Program-made: the position numbers and the translations under genes | DNA from: Tritrichomonas musculus | Lineage: Eukaryota > Parabasalia > Tritrichomonadida > Tritrichomonadidae | DNA: 64,000 nt | NCBI GenBank assembly: GCA_039105265.1 | Contig: JAPFFF010000062.1 | Span: 372,001 to 436,000, forward strand | Direction: 5' to 3' | In this document: piece by piece, positions 49,788-58,690 of the stretch | How positions within the stretch are numbered: position 1 is the stretch's first letter | Layout: every line of letters begins with the position of its first letter | The notes under the pieces: model-generated | Told to the model about the DNA's origin: nothing | Seen by the model: the letters and a program-made list of their open reading frames with translations, nothing else | Database searches by the model: none

Positions 49788-50318
49788 TTAACAATTAACA
49801 GCATATTTTAGGCAAAGGTGATAAACATTAACAAGCTCGTTAAACTCTTTATTATAAACTTGCTTAAAATCTATTACTATTTCGCCATTGTCATTAATTA
49901 TTTTAATGGCTTCAATTTTTCTAATTGGATTAGCTTTAGATGCACAGCATTTAACATCTTCGTCTAAATATATTTCAACAGATTCAACTTTGATAGCTGC
50001 TTTAATTATATTTTGCAAAGAGCTTACAGGCACAATAATACTATTTTTAAAAATTAAATTACTCAATAACGCTTTGTCTTGGTCTAATAATATTTGCGCA
50101 TATGCTTCCAATATAACAGTTCTCACATCTTTATCTGTAGCCTCTAATTGTTTATCATCTAGTTCAATATCGCGAGTTATGACAATATCTTCTTTACCAT
50201 CATCTCGTTTATTAATTATAATGTTGTTATTAATGTTTGATGTTGATTGTGATGCTGCTGATGGTTCTAATGAAACGTTAGCATTAACACCTGTGTTTAA
50301 ACTTCTTTTCTTGATCAT
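49788..50318 (-). CDS. conserved Maverick protein of unknown function (element B)
   Basis: 176 residues, the counterpart of the 221-residue protein of element A. The aligned C-terminal part runs LQNIIKAAIKVESVEIYLDE, then paired cysteines (VKCCASKAN) and EIVIDFKQVYNKEFNELVN. The N-terminal 50 residues are polar and disordered. In both elements the gene lies in a block of presumed virion genes. Conservation across two clearly different elements indicates a core function that cannot be read from the sequence. Confidence 0.75.
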   Translation of the reverse strand: MIKKRSLNTGVNANVSLEPSAASQSTSNINNNIIINKRDDGKEDIVITRDIELDDKQLEATDKDVRTVILEAYAQILLDQDKALLSNLIFKNSIIVPVSSLQNIIKAAIKVESVEIYLDEDVKCCASKANPIRKIEAIKIINDNGEIVIDFKQVYNKEFNELVNVYHLCLKYAVNC

Positions 50319-50341
50319 AATTTGAATAAAAATAAAAAGTT

Positions 50342-50770
50342 TTAATAAACTATGTTCTTTTGATTAATTGTATGCGTTGGTCCATAAACAACATTGCCTT
50401 TATTTTTCTCATCAGCGAGACCTTGAATAGTTGCCAAGTCTTCAGGTTTGTTTAGAAATGGTGGTAGAATAGGTGGTGCATTAGAAGATGCATTGTTTAA
50501 ATATGTTTTGCCATCAGTTAAGCTTACAGGTGGTTCGTTATAAGTTCTTGTTATATGTTGATTAGTTGGAGGTGGTTTAATAGGGTAATGTGTCATTTGC
50601 TTCGTTGGTGGTCTATTAATGTAAGGATTGAAAGTAACGGCATATGTATTATCATTTGCAAATATACCATAATGATTATAATTAATTTGTTTTTCTGTTT
50701 TTGTGGCCTCGTTGTACATTTGACCAGTTGAACCAACAATATTACTATTAGGATTCTTATACTTATTCAT
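50342..50770 (-). CDS. Pro/Asn-rich disordered protein (element B)
   Basis: 142 residues, rich in Pro, Asn and Thr (for example PPTKQMTHYPIKPPPTNQHI), with no predicted globular core. It starts with ATG at 50770. It lies 54 bp after the capsid-like gene and 23 bp before the next, on the same strand, so it fits a late gene run. The Pro-rich composition recalls the N-terminal tail of the A protein at 31964. It may be a scaffold or linker, which is only a guess. Confidence 0.55.
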   Translation of the reverse strand: MNKYKNPNSNIVGSTGQMYNEATKTEKQINYNHYGIFANDNTYAVTFNPYINRPPTKQMTHYPIKPPPTNQHITRTYNEPPVSLTDGKTYLNNASSNAPPILPPFLNKPEDLATIQGLADEKNKGNVVYGPTHTINQKNIVY

Positions 50771-50824
50771 TTAACTATAAATTAAACAAAAATAATTATA
50801 TAATTTGCTTTAATAAATTTAAAT

Positions 50825-52417
50825 TTAATCTGCTGAAGTCAGGTCATAATTCCCAATACGAACAAGTGGCGGCATACCGTTCGGTTGAACTAATATACTA
50901 ATAGAACCATCATACAATAAGCATAATAAAGGTGGTGTATCAACTTCATTAGCAAATGTATTGTTTCCAGTTTTCTGCGATACATTAATTTCAAAGTTAA
51001 TTGGACTCAAACTTGTTAAGCCTTGTTGATATGTGTTATCTGTTTCTGTTGGCAAACCAATAAAGAAGCTTGATCTATCATCTGGATAATTGCCTAATGT
51101 TGCATTATATTCAATTTTATTTGTTAATGATGCTACAACCTCCTTATTAAAGCCAGATTGCTCACCGTTCATATTCATCGCGTTTTGACAATATTCTAAA
51201 AATTCTGGATACTGTTCATTTGTTCCAAATGGCCTAGCTGGTATATTTCCATAACCACCTGCGCTAATATAAAATGAATCAAACAATGGATTTTTAAACA
51301 CGGTTTTATGCCTATTATGTAATGGAAACAAGCAGAATATACTATCAACAAATCTAGGTGTAATTGTACATGTTGTTTTATCGTTAATATTTTTTAATGC
51401 GTTTGTTGTAGTATAAACTGATAAGGTTTGTGTTGGAAATGTTAAAGGACTTGATGGGTTGCTGTATCTTTGTACCAAAGAACTATAAACATTATCACTA
51501 ATTCCAAAGCATGGTATAATTGATAAACAGTCTGTAATTGTGTATTCAACAACATTACTTACTCTCGTACCTTTATTTAATGTATATGTTAAATTAGGTG
51601 ATGTGCCGGCTGAAGTTGATTTAACCCAACAAGTAATAGGATCACCAATCGGTTGAAATTCAATTGTAATTTTTTCAAATGTATATTTAGAAAACAAACC
51701 TGGATTATTCTTTAAAGCTAAACTTGGACCTAATGGACAATAAACTAAACCAGCACATGAGAAATATAAACGCAATTCTATTTTGCCTGCAAATGCTGGT
51801 AAATATTTAATGTTAGATAATGGTAAAAATCTCCTTAAATCTATTTTTAGGTGTATTGTATCTTCTGCAACTGTTTTATTATCCCATTCAACAATAAATC
51901 CACATCTGCATCCTTCTTTATTATTCCATACGTCTTTATGTCTCGCTCGAGAATATATATCTGCTCTTTTTGTTGTTTCGTTTGCACAACATGCCGTCAA
52001 AAATGATTCTTCACAACCAAAATTCTGTGTGTAAATTGTAATACCATTTGCAACAATTTCATATTTCTCGACGGCGTCTCTAGCATCTTTAAATCCATAC
52101 CATATTCTATTAAATCTATAACCATCTACATTAGCAGATGTTGATAAATTTTCATTTATATTTACTTTTATTTTCATACTGGCTTTTATAAAACCATTGT
52201 ATATATCTGCTGTATTATGACTGTTTGGTGAAATAATAACTGATGTATATGAGCCTTGTTGAATAGGTGGTGATGGTGAATAAGATGTTTGCGGATTAAT
52301 AGAATATTGTTTGTTTGTATCACTCATAGAAACGCAATTATCAACCACATCAAAATATGAAGCAATTTGAGTACATGCTTCGGCTGAAGTTTGCATAATC
52401 AATTCATTGTTCAACAT
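50825..52417 (-). CDS. putative major capsid protein (element B)
   Basis: 530 residues, beta-rich throughout, with the length and position expected of a Polinton double-jelly-roll capsid protein. Segments such as IWYGFKDARDAVEKYEIVAN, ITIYTQNFGCEESF and LPLSNIKYLPAFAGKIELRL align in pattern with the element A protein at 62359-64000 (FVGFKNAVEFYEDCRFWIDG, then a RESF motif, then LADVADGKPHKL). Polinton capsid proteins have been predicted as double jelly rolls that assemble icosahedral particles in the nucleus. The assignment rests on pattern and context, since no signature motif exists. It lies in a minus-strand run with the ATPase and integrase. Confidence 0.65.
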   Translation of the reverse strand: MLNNELIMQTSAEACTQIASYFDVVDNCVSMSDTNKQYSINPQTSYSPSPPIQQGSYTSVIISPNSHNTADIYNGFIKASMKIKVNINENLSTSANVDGYRFNRIWYGFKDARDAVEKYEIVANGITIYTQNFGCEESFLTACCANETTKRADIYSRARHKDVWNNKEGCRCGFIVEWDNKTVAEDTIHLKIDLRRFLPLSNIKYLPAFAGKIELRLYFSCAGLVYCPLGPSLALKNNPGLFSKYTFEKITIEFQPIGDPITCWVKSTSAGTSPNLTYTLNKGTRVSNVVEYTITDCLSIIPCFGISDNVYSSLVQRYSNPSSPLTFPTQTLSVYTTTNALKNINDKTTCTITPRFVDSIFCLFPLHNRHKTVFKNPLFDSFYISAGGYGNIPARPFGTNEQYPEFLEYCQNAMNMNGEQSGFNKEVVASLTNKIEYNATLGNYPDDRSSFFIGLPTETDNTYQQGLTSLSPINFEINVSQKTGNNTFANEVDTPPLLCLLYDGSISILVQPNGMPPLVRIGNYDLTSAD

Positions 52418-52451
52418 TTAATATAAAGTAAAAAATGTAAAAAATATTCAT

Positions 52452-53717
52452 TTATTTCTTTCTTCTATTTTTGTTTTCAATATATTGTGTTTTTTGATTC
52501 TTTATATAAGCTATTTTTCTGTTCAGTGCGCTTATTGCATTATGCAATTCTTCAGTTTGTTTTTGGTCATTTTTATTTAAAATTAATTGTTTATTTAAGT
52601 CATCAATCATTTTTTCATTAGCTAATATGGATCGATCAAATTGTTCTTCTCTTTTCAGTTGTGAATTGTCTCTAAATAGAAGCTTATTTTCGCGTCGTTG
52701 TTGCATCATTCGCTCGTGGTTAGTTTTCTTTTGTTCTGGAGTTAATTTTGGCTTACGTTTAGGTGATGTTTTGGATTTGGGTTTATCTAATTTATTTATT
52801 TCATTTTCTATTTCATGTTTTCTATTTTGTAATTGATTTAATTTATTTTTCATCGTTTCAATTTCACTATCTGTTTTATTTAAAATATGCTGATGTTTTT
52901 GCTTATATTTTTCAATAAGTTTTTCAGTTTTATTAATATCAATAGCTCTATTTTTAATATCTTGTTTAATCGTTTCTTTTTCATCTTCAGTAAAATCGCC
53001 ATTGATTAAGTCATCTTCATCGCCACGTTGGTCTGCTATTAGATTCTTCAAATTAGTTTCTAGTTTGCCATATTTTATATGTTTTTTGCTTATATTATCT
53101 AATTCAGTTTTAAGTGTTAATATTTCTTTATTTATCTGCTCTAATTCTGGTTGATTATATTTCTTACTCTTCAATTCAAAAATTTTATCATTTAGTTCAT
53201 TTATTTCTGTTGTAAATTTATTAATAAAATAATTACATTCATCAATACTAACTTTAGCGTCTTTATTCTTTTTTGCCTCTTGTAAATCTTCTTTATAATC
53301 TTTTTTGTTTTGAATCGCTAATTTTAATTGAGCGTTATATTTAGCAATTTCATCATTTATTTTCTTTTTATCGCCTCGTTTCAAGTTAGGATTGGTTTTA
53401 GTTTTGGTTGGTTTTGATGTTGTTTTTGTTGTAGCTTCTTTATCTATAGTGATAGATGGGTCTCGTTGAATTAAACGTCTGCTTTCAAGTAATGATGGTA
53501 TAGGAGTCTCTATTTTAATTTGCTCGGTTGGGTTTTGTTTATAATAAACTAAGTAATCTTTAATTCTAATGCCTCGTTTAAATATATTCTTTTTGATTAA
53601 ATGAGCTCTAAGCATTTCTTTCAATTTAGGCAATAAAATTTTATTCAAACCACTAAAGCCAGGCAAGGCTAAAATATCTCTTTTAGTTAATTTAGAAATA
53701 AGTTTATTTGAATCCAT
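52452..53717 (-). CDS. coiled-coil protein sharing an N-terminal domain with polymerase B
   Basis: 421 residues. The first 60 (LISKLTKRDILALPGFSGLN, then a basic stretch KKNIFKRGIRIKDY) match the N-terminus of the element B polymerase (LLSKLTKRDILSLPGF ... NINKRGARTIDYI). The rest is a long, highly charged coiled coil (ENEINKLDKPKSKTSPKRKP and others). A Lys-rich segment near 320-345 could bind nucleic acid. The shared domain suggests that both proteins attach to the same partner or DNA site, for example at the element end or in the virion. No family is recognised for the coiled coil. Confidence 0.7.
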   Translation of the reverse strand: MDSNKLISKLTKRDILALPGFSGLNKILLPKLKEMLRAHLIKKNIFKRGIRIKDYLVYYKQNPTEQIKIETPIPSLLESRRLIQRDPSITIDKEATTKTTSKPTKTKTNPNLKRGDKKKINDEIAKYNAQLKLAIQNKKDYKEDLQEAKKNKDAKVSIDECNYFINKFTTEINELNDKIFELKSKKYNQPELEQINKEILTLKTELDNISKKHIKYGKLETNLKNLIADQRGDEDDLINGDFTEDEKETIKQDIKNRAIDINKTEKLIEKYKQKHQHILNKTDSEIETMKNKLNQLQNRKHEIENEINKLDKPKSKTSPKRKPKLTPEQKKTNHERMMQQRRENKLLFRDNSQLKREEQFDRSILANEKMIDDLNKQLILNKNDQKQTEELHNAISALNRKIAYIKNQKTQYIENKNRRKK

Positions 53718-53737
53718 TTTATAGAATTAAAAATATT

Positions 53738-54301
53738 TTACATTATATCAGCGAATATATTATTTCGTCTTCTGGTTAATGTTGGTTGTGGTTGTTCTAT
53801 CATTTCTTCATCTTGGTTTGGTTGTTGCGTATAATCTGGCTCAGTATAATTATATTGCATTCTTGGCTTAGCAATTTGTTTTTGAACGGCTTCTTTAATC
53901 ATCCGTTTTTGTTCTTTTTTCTCACGTTTAAGTTTAAATTCTTCGCCTAATAATTTCAATTGATTAAGTATCTCTATATTAATAGTGGGGTCGTAAGATT
54001 GGTCATTTATGTTTGTTTGCTGTCTAAATTTAGGTTTTGGTATTTGTTTTGGTTTAGGTGTTGTTTTAGGCTCTTCATAATGATCATCTTGTTCGGGTTC
54101 TATTGGTTCTTGTTCTGTTTTATCATTTGGCTCTTCATTAACTTCTTTAGTTGTTTGTTTAATCGTTTCATTTCGTGGCTTGACGATATATTTACCTTCT
54201 TTACGTGTTGGGAAAACATCAAAATTAGGGTCATCTACTCCATTAAGCCATCTCGTAATGATAGCTAAACGCCTACTTCCAGTTAAATATTTCTTGCTCA
54301 T
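53738..54301 (-). CDS. conserved-looking Maverick protein of unknown function, 187 residues
   Basis: N-terminal 45 residues form a small ordered part (LTGSRRLAIITRWLNGVDDP, then NFDVFPTRKEGKYIVKPR). A long Pro/Glu/Lys-rich disordered middle and a basic helix (LKREKKEQKRMIKEAVQKQI) follow. The ordered N-terminus looks constrained, the remainder variable. It lies 20 bp upstream of the coiled-coil gene and downstream of the glycine-rich gene on the same strand. A virion core or DNA-associated role would suit the charge pattern but is unproved. Confidence 0.6.
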   Translation of the reverse strand: MSKKYLTGSRRLAIITRWLNGVDDPNFDVFPTRKEGKYIVKPRNETIKQTTKEVNEEPNDKTEQEPIEPEQDDHYEEPKTTPKPKQIPKPKFRQQTNINDQSYDPTINIEILNQLKLLGEEFKLKREKKEQKRMIKEAVQKQIAKPRMQYNYTEPDYTQQPNQDEEMIEQPQPTLTRRRNNIFADIM

Positions 54302-54364
54302 TTAAAAGCCAATAAAAATAAGAAAAGTGAGTTTTATCGAGTTTTATTTTTGAGTTTTAATACA

Positions 54365-54787
54365 CTAGCCACCCCTCTCAACATATCTCTCTTGTGAAAT
54401 TGGTTTGGACTTAGTCCTAGGGGCTTCTTGTGCCCATTCAGTAGAATTTAATTGCTTATTGATTTTGGTCTTAACACTATAATTTTCTTTTCGCCCTTGA
54501 GCAGCATTATTAACTTTTTCTAAAGCAGTTCTTACGTTGCCTTTTGGAATATATTTAATAGCAGTATCAGCGAAATTAGATATCTTTTCACGTGTCTTAT
54601 CACTTAATAGTTTTCGACCGATACCTTGAGCAACCTTACCAATAATACCAGCATGCTTATTAACTCCATCGATAGCAGTATTGACAACTTTGCCAGCTAA
54701 TCCACCAGTAGCACTATTAGCAAAATTCATTAAATGCTTGCTTGCTAACCCTATTCCTGTTTTGATAAATTTCTTAAAAATTCCCAT
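54365..54787 (-). CDS. glycine-rich amphipathic protein, possible minor virion protein
   Basis: 140 residues. The first 70 alternate small, hydrophobic and basic residues (MGIFKKFIKTGIGLASKHLM, then GGLAGKVVNTAIDGVNKHAG), giving amphipathic helices like those of membrane-lytic minor capsid proteins. The tail is basic and polar. It is placed between the ATPase and other presumed virion genes. It may correspond in role to the 75-residue protein of element A. A degenerate double-hairpin element (54407-54435) makes up part of the C-terminal codons. Confidence 0.6.
   Translation of the reverse strand: MGIFKKFIKTGIGLASKHLMNFANSATGGLAGKVVNTAIDGVNKHAGIIGKVAQGIGRKLLSDKTREKISNFADTAIKYIPKGNVRTALEKVNNAAQGRKENYSVKTKINKQLNSTEWAQEAPRTKSKPISQERYVERGG
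54407..54435. repeat. probable double-hairpin element
   Basis: GGAC-TTA-GTCC (54407-54417) is followed by GGGC-TTCTTGT-GCCC (54421-54435), inside the 3' coding end of the glycine-rich gene. Confidence 0.6.
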
Positions 54788-54806
54788 TTAAAAATAATTA
54801 AAAAGT

Positions 54807-55661
54807 TTAATCGAAATAATATTTATTTGCGGTGATATTCATGACGAAATGTTCGTGTGGCTCTCTGTGTTGAAGATATTGTTTAACTGTTTCTTTTGTA
54901 TCTAAGTTGTTATTTGTTTGCTGAAGTAATGATGTAAAATCTTCTTCGCTATAACCACTATAGCAAATAATGTCTGTAGCCATACGTTTCGCGTTGATAT
55001 GAACAAATCTTATTGTTTGAAAAGCCATTATACACGTGATATTATAGTGTCTTGTTTTTGTTAGCAAACGTATAAATTCACTATTGCCATTCTTTAATAA
55101 ATCGCTACCTGCACAGTCATCTAAAATTATTAATGTGTTATATGGGTATGTTGATGTATTATATTTAGCAAGTTTATTTGCAATATACACAATTCTATCA
55201 TCTATGTCCTCTAATGAATGCTTATTAATTAATCGTTCCATCTCTTCATTTGCTTCTTTCATTTTTGATAGAACATGTTTAACTAATGCATAATATTTAA
55301 CTTTGCGTTTAAGATGCTTTTTTAGAAAATCCATTAGTTCTTTTTCATTAACATAATCAATTGGTGTCTTAATACTTTTATGTAGGACTTCAGCAGTTTT
55401 ATCAGCTTTACCACTAGTTGAGCAGAATATGATTTTGCTATAATAAGGTTTCTTAAATAATTTTTCTGTTATCATTATATGCGACCATATCCAATAACTC
55501 TTTCCAGCGCCTGGTCTGCCTATTAAAAAGTATATTCCATTCGTACTAAATGGGTAATCTGGAGATAATGGTTTTATTAAAGCCATTTCGATATCGCGTT
55601 GATTCTTTTTAATTGCTTTATTTATTTCATTCTTAGCTTGATTAATAATTTGTTTTGTCAT
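54807..55661 (-). CDS. A32/FtsK-type genome packaging ATPase
   Basis: 284 residues. The Walker A motif is GRPGAGKS (about residues 48-55). The Walker B motif is TLIILDDCAG (about 175-184), with the acidic pair in place. A sensor-like segment TRHYNITCIMAFQT follows. This is the pattern of the HerA/FtsK-superfamily packaging ATPases shared by Polintons, virophages and large DNA viruses, which pump DNA into capsids. The length is usual for Polintons. It is the fourth hallmark gene next to polymerase, integrase and capsid and makes element B virus-like. It is downstream of the integrase on the same strand. Confidence 0.93.
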   Translation of the reverse strand: MTKQIINQAKNEINKAIKKNQRDIEMALIKPLSPDYPFSTNGIYFLIGRPGAGKSYWIWSHIMITEKLFKKPYYSKIIFCSTSGKADKTAEVLHKSIKTPIDYVNEKELMDFLKKHLKRKVKYYALVKHVLSKMKEANEEMERLINKHSLEDIDDRIVYIANKLAKYNTSTYPYNTLIILDDCAGSDLLKNGNSEFIRLLTKTRHYNITCIMAFQTIRFVHINAKRMATDIICYSGYSEEDFTSLLQQTNNNLDTKETVKQYLQHREPHEHFVMNITANKYYFD

Positions 55662-55800
55662 ATTTTTATTATTGTTAAATGAATTATAAAGAATTTATAA
55701 AAGAGTGTTTTAAATATCAATTGATAGGGTTCGTTGTAGAATTGGTCTATGAGACAACAAAAATAATTTATAATGAATTCGTTATGCGTTAGCTTCGTCG

Positions 55801-55842
55801 TGAGACGACTCATGGACAAAGTCCTTCTAAGCCACTTTGTGG
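55801..55842. repeat. hairpin cluster after the integrase stop
   Basis: TGAG-ACGA-CTCA (55801-55812), GGAC-AAA-GTCC (55814-55824) and CCAC-TTT-GTGG (55832-55842) lie in a row. The last ends 2 bp before the integrase stop codon. Confidence 0.7.
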
Positions 55843-55843
55843 A

Positions 55844-56926
55844 TTAAGCCCACTTCTTAATAGCGTCTGGAATAGTATTTTGCGACGACCAATACTCAAG
55901 CTCCATTTGTGAAAGTTTTATTGGGTTCCCCTCACGTAGATTTTTTGCTGGGATTGTGTCTTTTACACCTCCTTCATATTGAACCCTATATTTATTTTTC
56001 TTGGGGTCATAGCTAATAATTTTATCAACTATGCCTCGTTTGCCTTTCTTTAGAGAATCAGCGAGTGGAATGTTATTTGCTGATTTAATTAATCTGTAGC
56101 CTGGTAATTTATCAACTGAATCATCTTTAGCTTTAACGATAAATTGGTTCCCGGATTTTGAATCAACGATATAAGATTCTTTGCTTACTTTATTACGTTT
56201 CTTTGAAAATGGTTCATTAGCTAAAACAATTCTTACTCTTTCATTTGGTTCAAAATTATATGGATTTATTTTTGTTTTCGTTTGGATATAATTTAATTCA
56301 TCTTCTTTTGTTATATCGTTTGGCGCTTTATTGTTTAAAGACCTATGAGGAGAATTATTATATGCATCTATTAAATTATTCATTTCATTTTCATCAATAT
56401 ATCTATTTTCACCTATTGCGTCTCTTATTGTTCTCATGAATCTATTAATGATGCCGAGCACGTTATGATTATTATCTTCAGTTGTTTTATAGATTATATT
56501 CTTTGACTTCATAAAATCTAATACCTCGTTTGATAAGTATGCTGCATCTTGATCACTTGTTATTGAATACACATCATTTACATCGGTAAAGAATTTGGTT
56601 AATGCTTCTACTATTGATTTTGAACCTTTGCCTATTAATGGGTATGCGTAAGCTTTTCGTGTGTTAATATTAATTAGCATTAAATAATTACGTCCTCCTT
56701 TATGTTTATCATTGATGAATGTGTCCATTTGATAACCACCATGATGTTTTGACACAATAGGCATAAATTCGGCTTTTGGAACCTTAGCGTCATGAATAAC
56801 ATTATTTTTAAGAAACTGTTTAGCATCTTGTTCATTAAATCCATAGCGTTTAGCCAATGGTACAAATTTATTTTGACTACGCCATGGATATTTTTTAAAT
56901 AATTCATCTAATGTTTTAAAACTCAT
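55844..56926 (-). CDS. retroviral-type integrase of element B
   Basis: 360 residues. An N-terminal helical segment (LKTLDEL-like, about 1-45) precedes the core. The first Asp is in GGYQMDTFI (68) and the second in SITSDQDAAY (125). At exactly the D-35-E spacing the residue is Asn 161 in NVLGIINRFMRTIRD, instead of Glu. DAYNNSPHRSLNNKAPNDIT follows, as in Maverick and retroelement integrases. The C-terminal 60 residues (KRGIVDKIISYDPKKNKYRV, then QYEGGVKDTIPAKNL) look like a chromodomain-like or SH3-like fold that could guide target choice. The element evidently inserted, so the substitution is either tolerated in this family, recent, or complemented in trans. Confidence 0.92.
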   Translation of the reverse strand: MSFKTLDELFKKYPWRSQNKFVPLAKRYGFNEQDAKQFLKNNVIHDAKVPKAEFMPIVSKHHGGYQMDTFINDKHKGGRNYLMLININTRKAYAYPLIGKGSKSIVEALTKFFTDVNDVYSITSDQDAAYLSNEVLDFMKSKNIIYKTTEDNNHNVLGIINRFMRTIRDAIGENRYIDENEMNNLIDAYNNSPHRSLNNKAPNDITKEDELNYIQTKTKINPYNFEPNERVRIVLANEPFSKKRNKVSKESYIVDSKSGNQFIVKAKDDSVDKLPGYRLIKSANNIPLADSLKKGKRGIVDKIISYDPKKNKYRVQYEGGVKDTIPAKNLREGNPIKLSQMELEYWSSQNTIPDAIKKWA

Positions 56927-56961
56927 TTAATTTTTCATAAAAATATTCTTGTGAGTGTGCT

Positions 56962-58260
56962 TTATACGTATAATAATTTATTGTAAGACATGAATTGCAT
57001 TTCTATACAAAATGATTCATTTTGGGGAATAACAATAGGTATCTTGTTATGACGACCACTATAGAACTCGACCCAAAATTGTTGATCCGTAGAATTCAGT
57101 TTATAGTATTTTATTGGCGTAAAATATACTGAACTACTACCAATATAGTTATGTGATGCCTGTTCAGCAATAGATGAATAGACTTTGCATGAGTGCCTAT
57201 CCCATACATTATAAAAATCAATTCTCCTAAGCCATTTGTTTTGAAATTGTTCGGGTTTATTTTGATATGGTTCGTTGCCTATATTCATTACATCAGCAAA
57301 ATCAAATCTTCTATAATTTTCATCTGTACTTTTTTCTATAAAGTTTATTTTGAAATCAACGTAATAAAGACTTGGATTAATATCATCCTCAATTTTAATG
57401 TATGGTGGTATTGGTTCAGGAGTTGGTGTTGGCGTTGGCGTTGGTTTATATTCAGGGTTTTCTATGTATGAATTAATTTGTTGATTTATCGGTGAAAATA
57501 TTGTCTCTATAAAAGAATTCTTATCATAATCATAATATCCATCCATCTGGATATCATTTAACTCTCTATTTAAATCACTCAGCCTAAATAATGGTATTAA
57601 GTTATCGGCGTTCTGTTTATTGAAGTCTGCAATTTCTTTTAGGAAAGCATTCCATTCTTCTTTACTTTTAAAGAATAGATCATACGAATCTTTAATAAAA
57701 GAAATAGGTCCGGAAATTGGAAGGCGATATTTATTTAAAATGCCTGAATAAAGTTTATACATGCTTGACAAAATATTATTTGTCAATTTATATTTTTCCA
57801 TAACTTTATTATTATACTCATCGAACTTAGGTTTAAGTGTAATAATGATATCTTCAAATAAATCTCGTAAATCTTTATCTGTTGCCAACCAAGATATAAT
57901 ATGTGTTGATACCTCTCCTTTTTGTTTTTCATCAAGTAAATTATATATTTCATCATTGGTTTTATTTTCGTTTTCTTTTTTCGTTTTCAATTCATCAAAA
58001 GCACTTCGTAAATATTTTCTAACGCTTAAATCAAACTCAAGCTTACGTCTCCTTGCTATTGTATAAATATTTCTAACGCCTATAATTGACTCACCACGAT
58101 TTGCTGTGCTCCATTCTGGTGGAAAATTAAACCAATAACGATGTGGTTTGTTTGGGTCTCTCTCACCATCTTCAAGAAAATATGCTGTTTCTATTGGTAT
58201 TGGTACTTGCTCATCATTGATATTGGCTATGGTAGGGTGTAGTGTTTTTATCCTTGACAT
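56962..58260 (-). CDS. probable minor capsid/penton-like protein (element B)
   Basis: 432 residues. The N-terminus (KPHRYWFNFPPEWSTANRGE, then SIIGVRNIYTIARRRKLEF) and the beta-rich C-terminus (FWVEFYSGRHNKIPIVIPQN, then ESFCIEMQF) are separated by a helical middle and a Pro-Thr linker (PTPTPTPTPEP). Such Pro-linked beta domains fit minor virion proteins, but no motif proves it. The C-terminal strands loosely resemble the end of the 113-residue A protein (61384-61725). The gene starts inside the right terminal repeat, and its first nine codons are duplicated in the left terminal repeat at 34533-34569. Confidence 0.6.
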   Translation of the reverse strand: MSRIKTLHPTIANINDEQVPIPIETAYFLEDGERDPNKPHRYWFNFPPEWSTANRGESIIGVRNIYTIARRRKLEFDLSVRKYLRSAFDELKTKKENENKTNDEIYNLLDEKQKGEVSTHIISWLATDKDLRDLFEDIIITLKPKFDEYNNKVMEKYKLTNNILSSMYKLYSGILNKYRLPISGPISFIKDSYDLFFKSKEEWNAFLKEIADFNKQNADNLIPLFRLSDLNRELNDIQMDGYYDYDKNSFIETIFSPINQQINSYIENPEYKPTPTPTPTPEPIPPYIKIEDDINPSLYYVDFKINFIEKSTDENYRRFDFADVMNIGNEPYQNKPEQFQNKWLRRIDFYNVWDRHSCKVYSSIAEQASHNYIGSSSVYFTPIKYYKLNSTDQQFWVEFYSGRHNKIPIVIPQNESFCIEMQFMSYNKLLYV

Positions 58261-58690
58261 TTACTAGCTAAAAAAGTTTTTGAAACGTAAAAGACTTTGT
58301 TGGTAGTAGTAGGACCTTGGTCCCGGGCTCTTCGAGCCTTTGATGTTAATCATTCGGTGGTAGTAGTGGGTTATAAGTAGTTATCCATAGGATTTTCTTA
58401 CAATGATGATTCTCTGGCATTTTGGGCCTTTTGTTATATTAGGCTTCTGTGTGTGTAAATAGTGTAGTGTGTGCGTATTGGTGTTTTAAATTAATTGTTT
58501 ATAGTATAGTGTATTCGGTGAGTTGTATGGACCTTGATGTGTGTTAATATATATTTTTTATATAAATTTGTTGAAAATGAAAACATCGCCAAAGTGATCT
58601 TATTTTTGTCGTTTTTAAGCCCCTTTGGTGCAAATGACCCCCAAAATGCCAGAGAATCATCATTGTAAGAAAATCCTATGGATAACTACT
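58236..58690 (-). repeat. right terminal inverted repeat of element B
   Basis: Counterpart of 34113-34569. It contains the double hairpin at 58312-58338 and the inverted internal copy of the end (from 58376). The inner 25 bp are coding, being the start of the gene at 58260. Confidence 0.95.
58312..58338. repeat. double-hairpin element in the right terminal repeat
   Basis: GGACC-TT-GGTCC (58312-58323) and GGCTC-TTC-GAGCC (58326-58338). The mirror copy is at 34466-34492. Confidence 0.75.

Larger units (their letters stand above)
34113..58690. mobile_element. complete Maverick/Polinton (element B), 24,578 bp, nested in element A
   Basis: Bounded by inverted repeats of about 456 bp starting 5'-AGTAGTTATCC, with a 5-bp duplication TCATT. 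It carries polymerase B, an HNH endonuclease, packaging ATPase, integrase, capsid-like and fibre-like genes and about ten small genes, mostly on the minus strand. No adenain-like cysteine protease is recognisable. Near-identity of the two terminal repeats and long intact frames suggest a young insertion. One gene (49413-49751) carries an in-frame stop. Confidence 0.95.
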
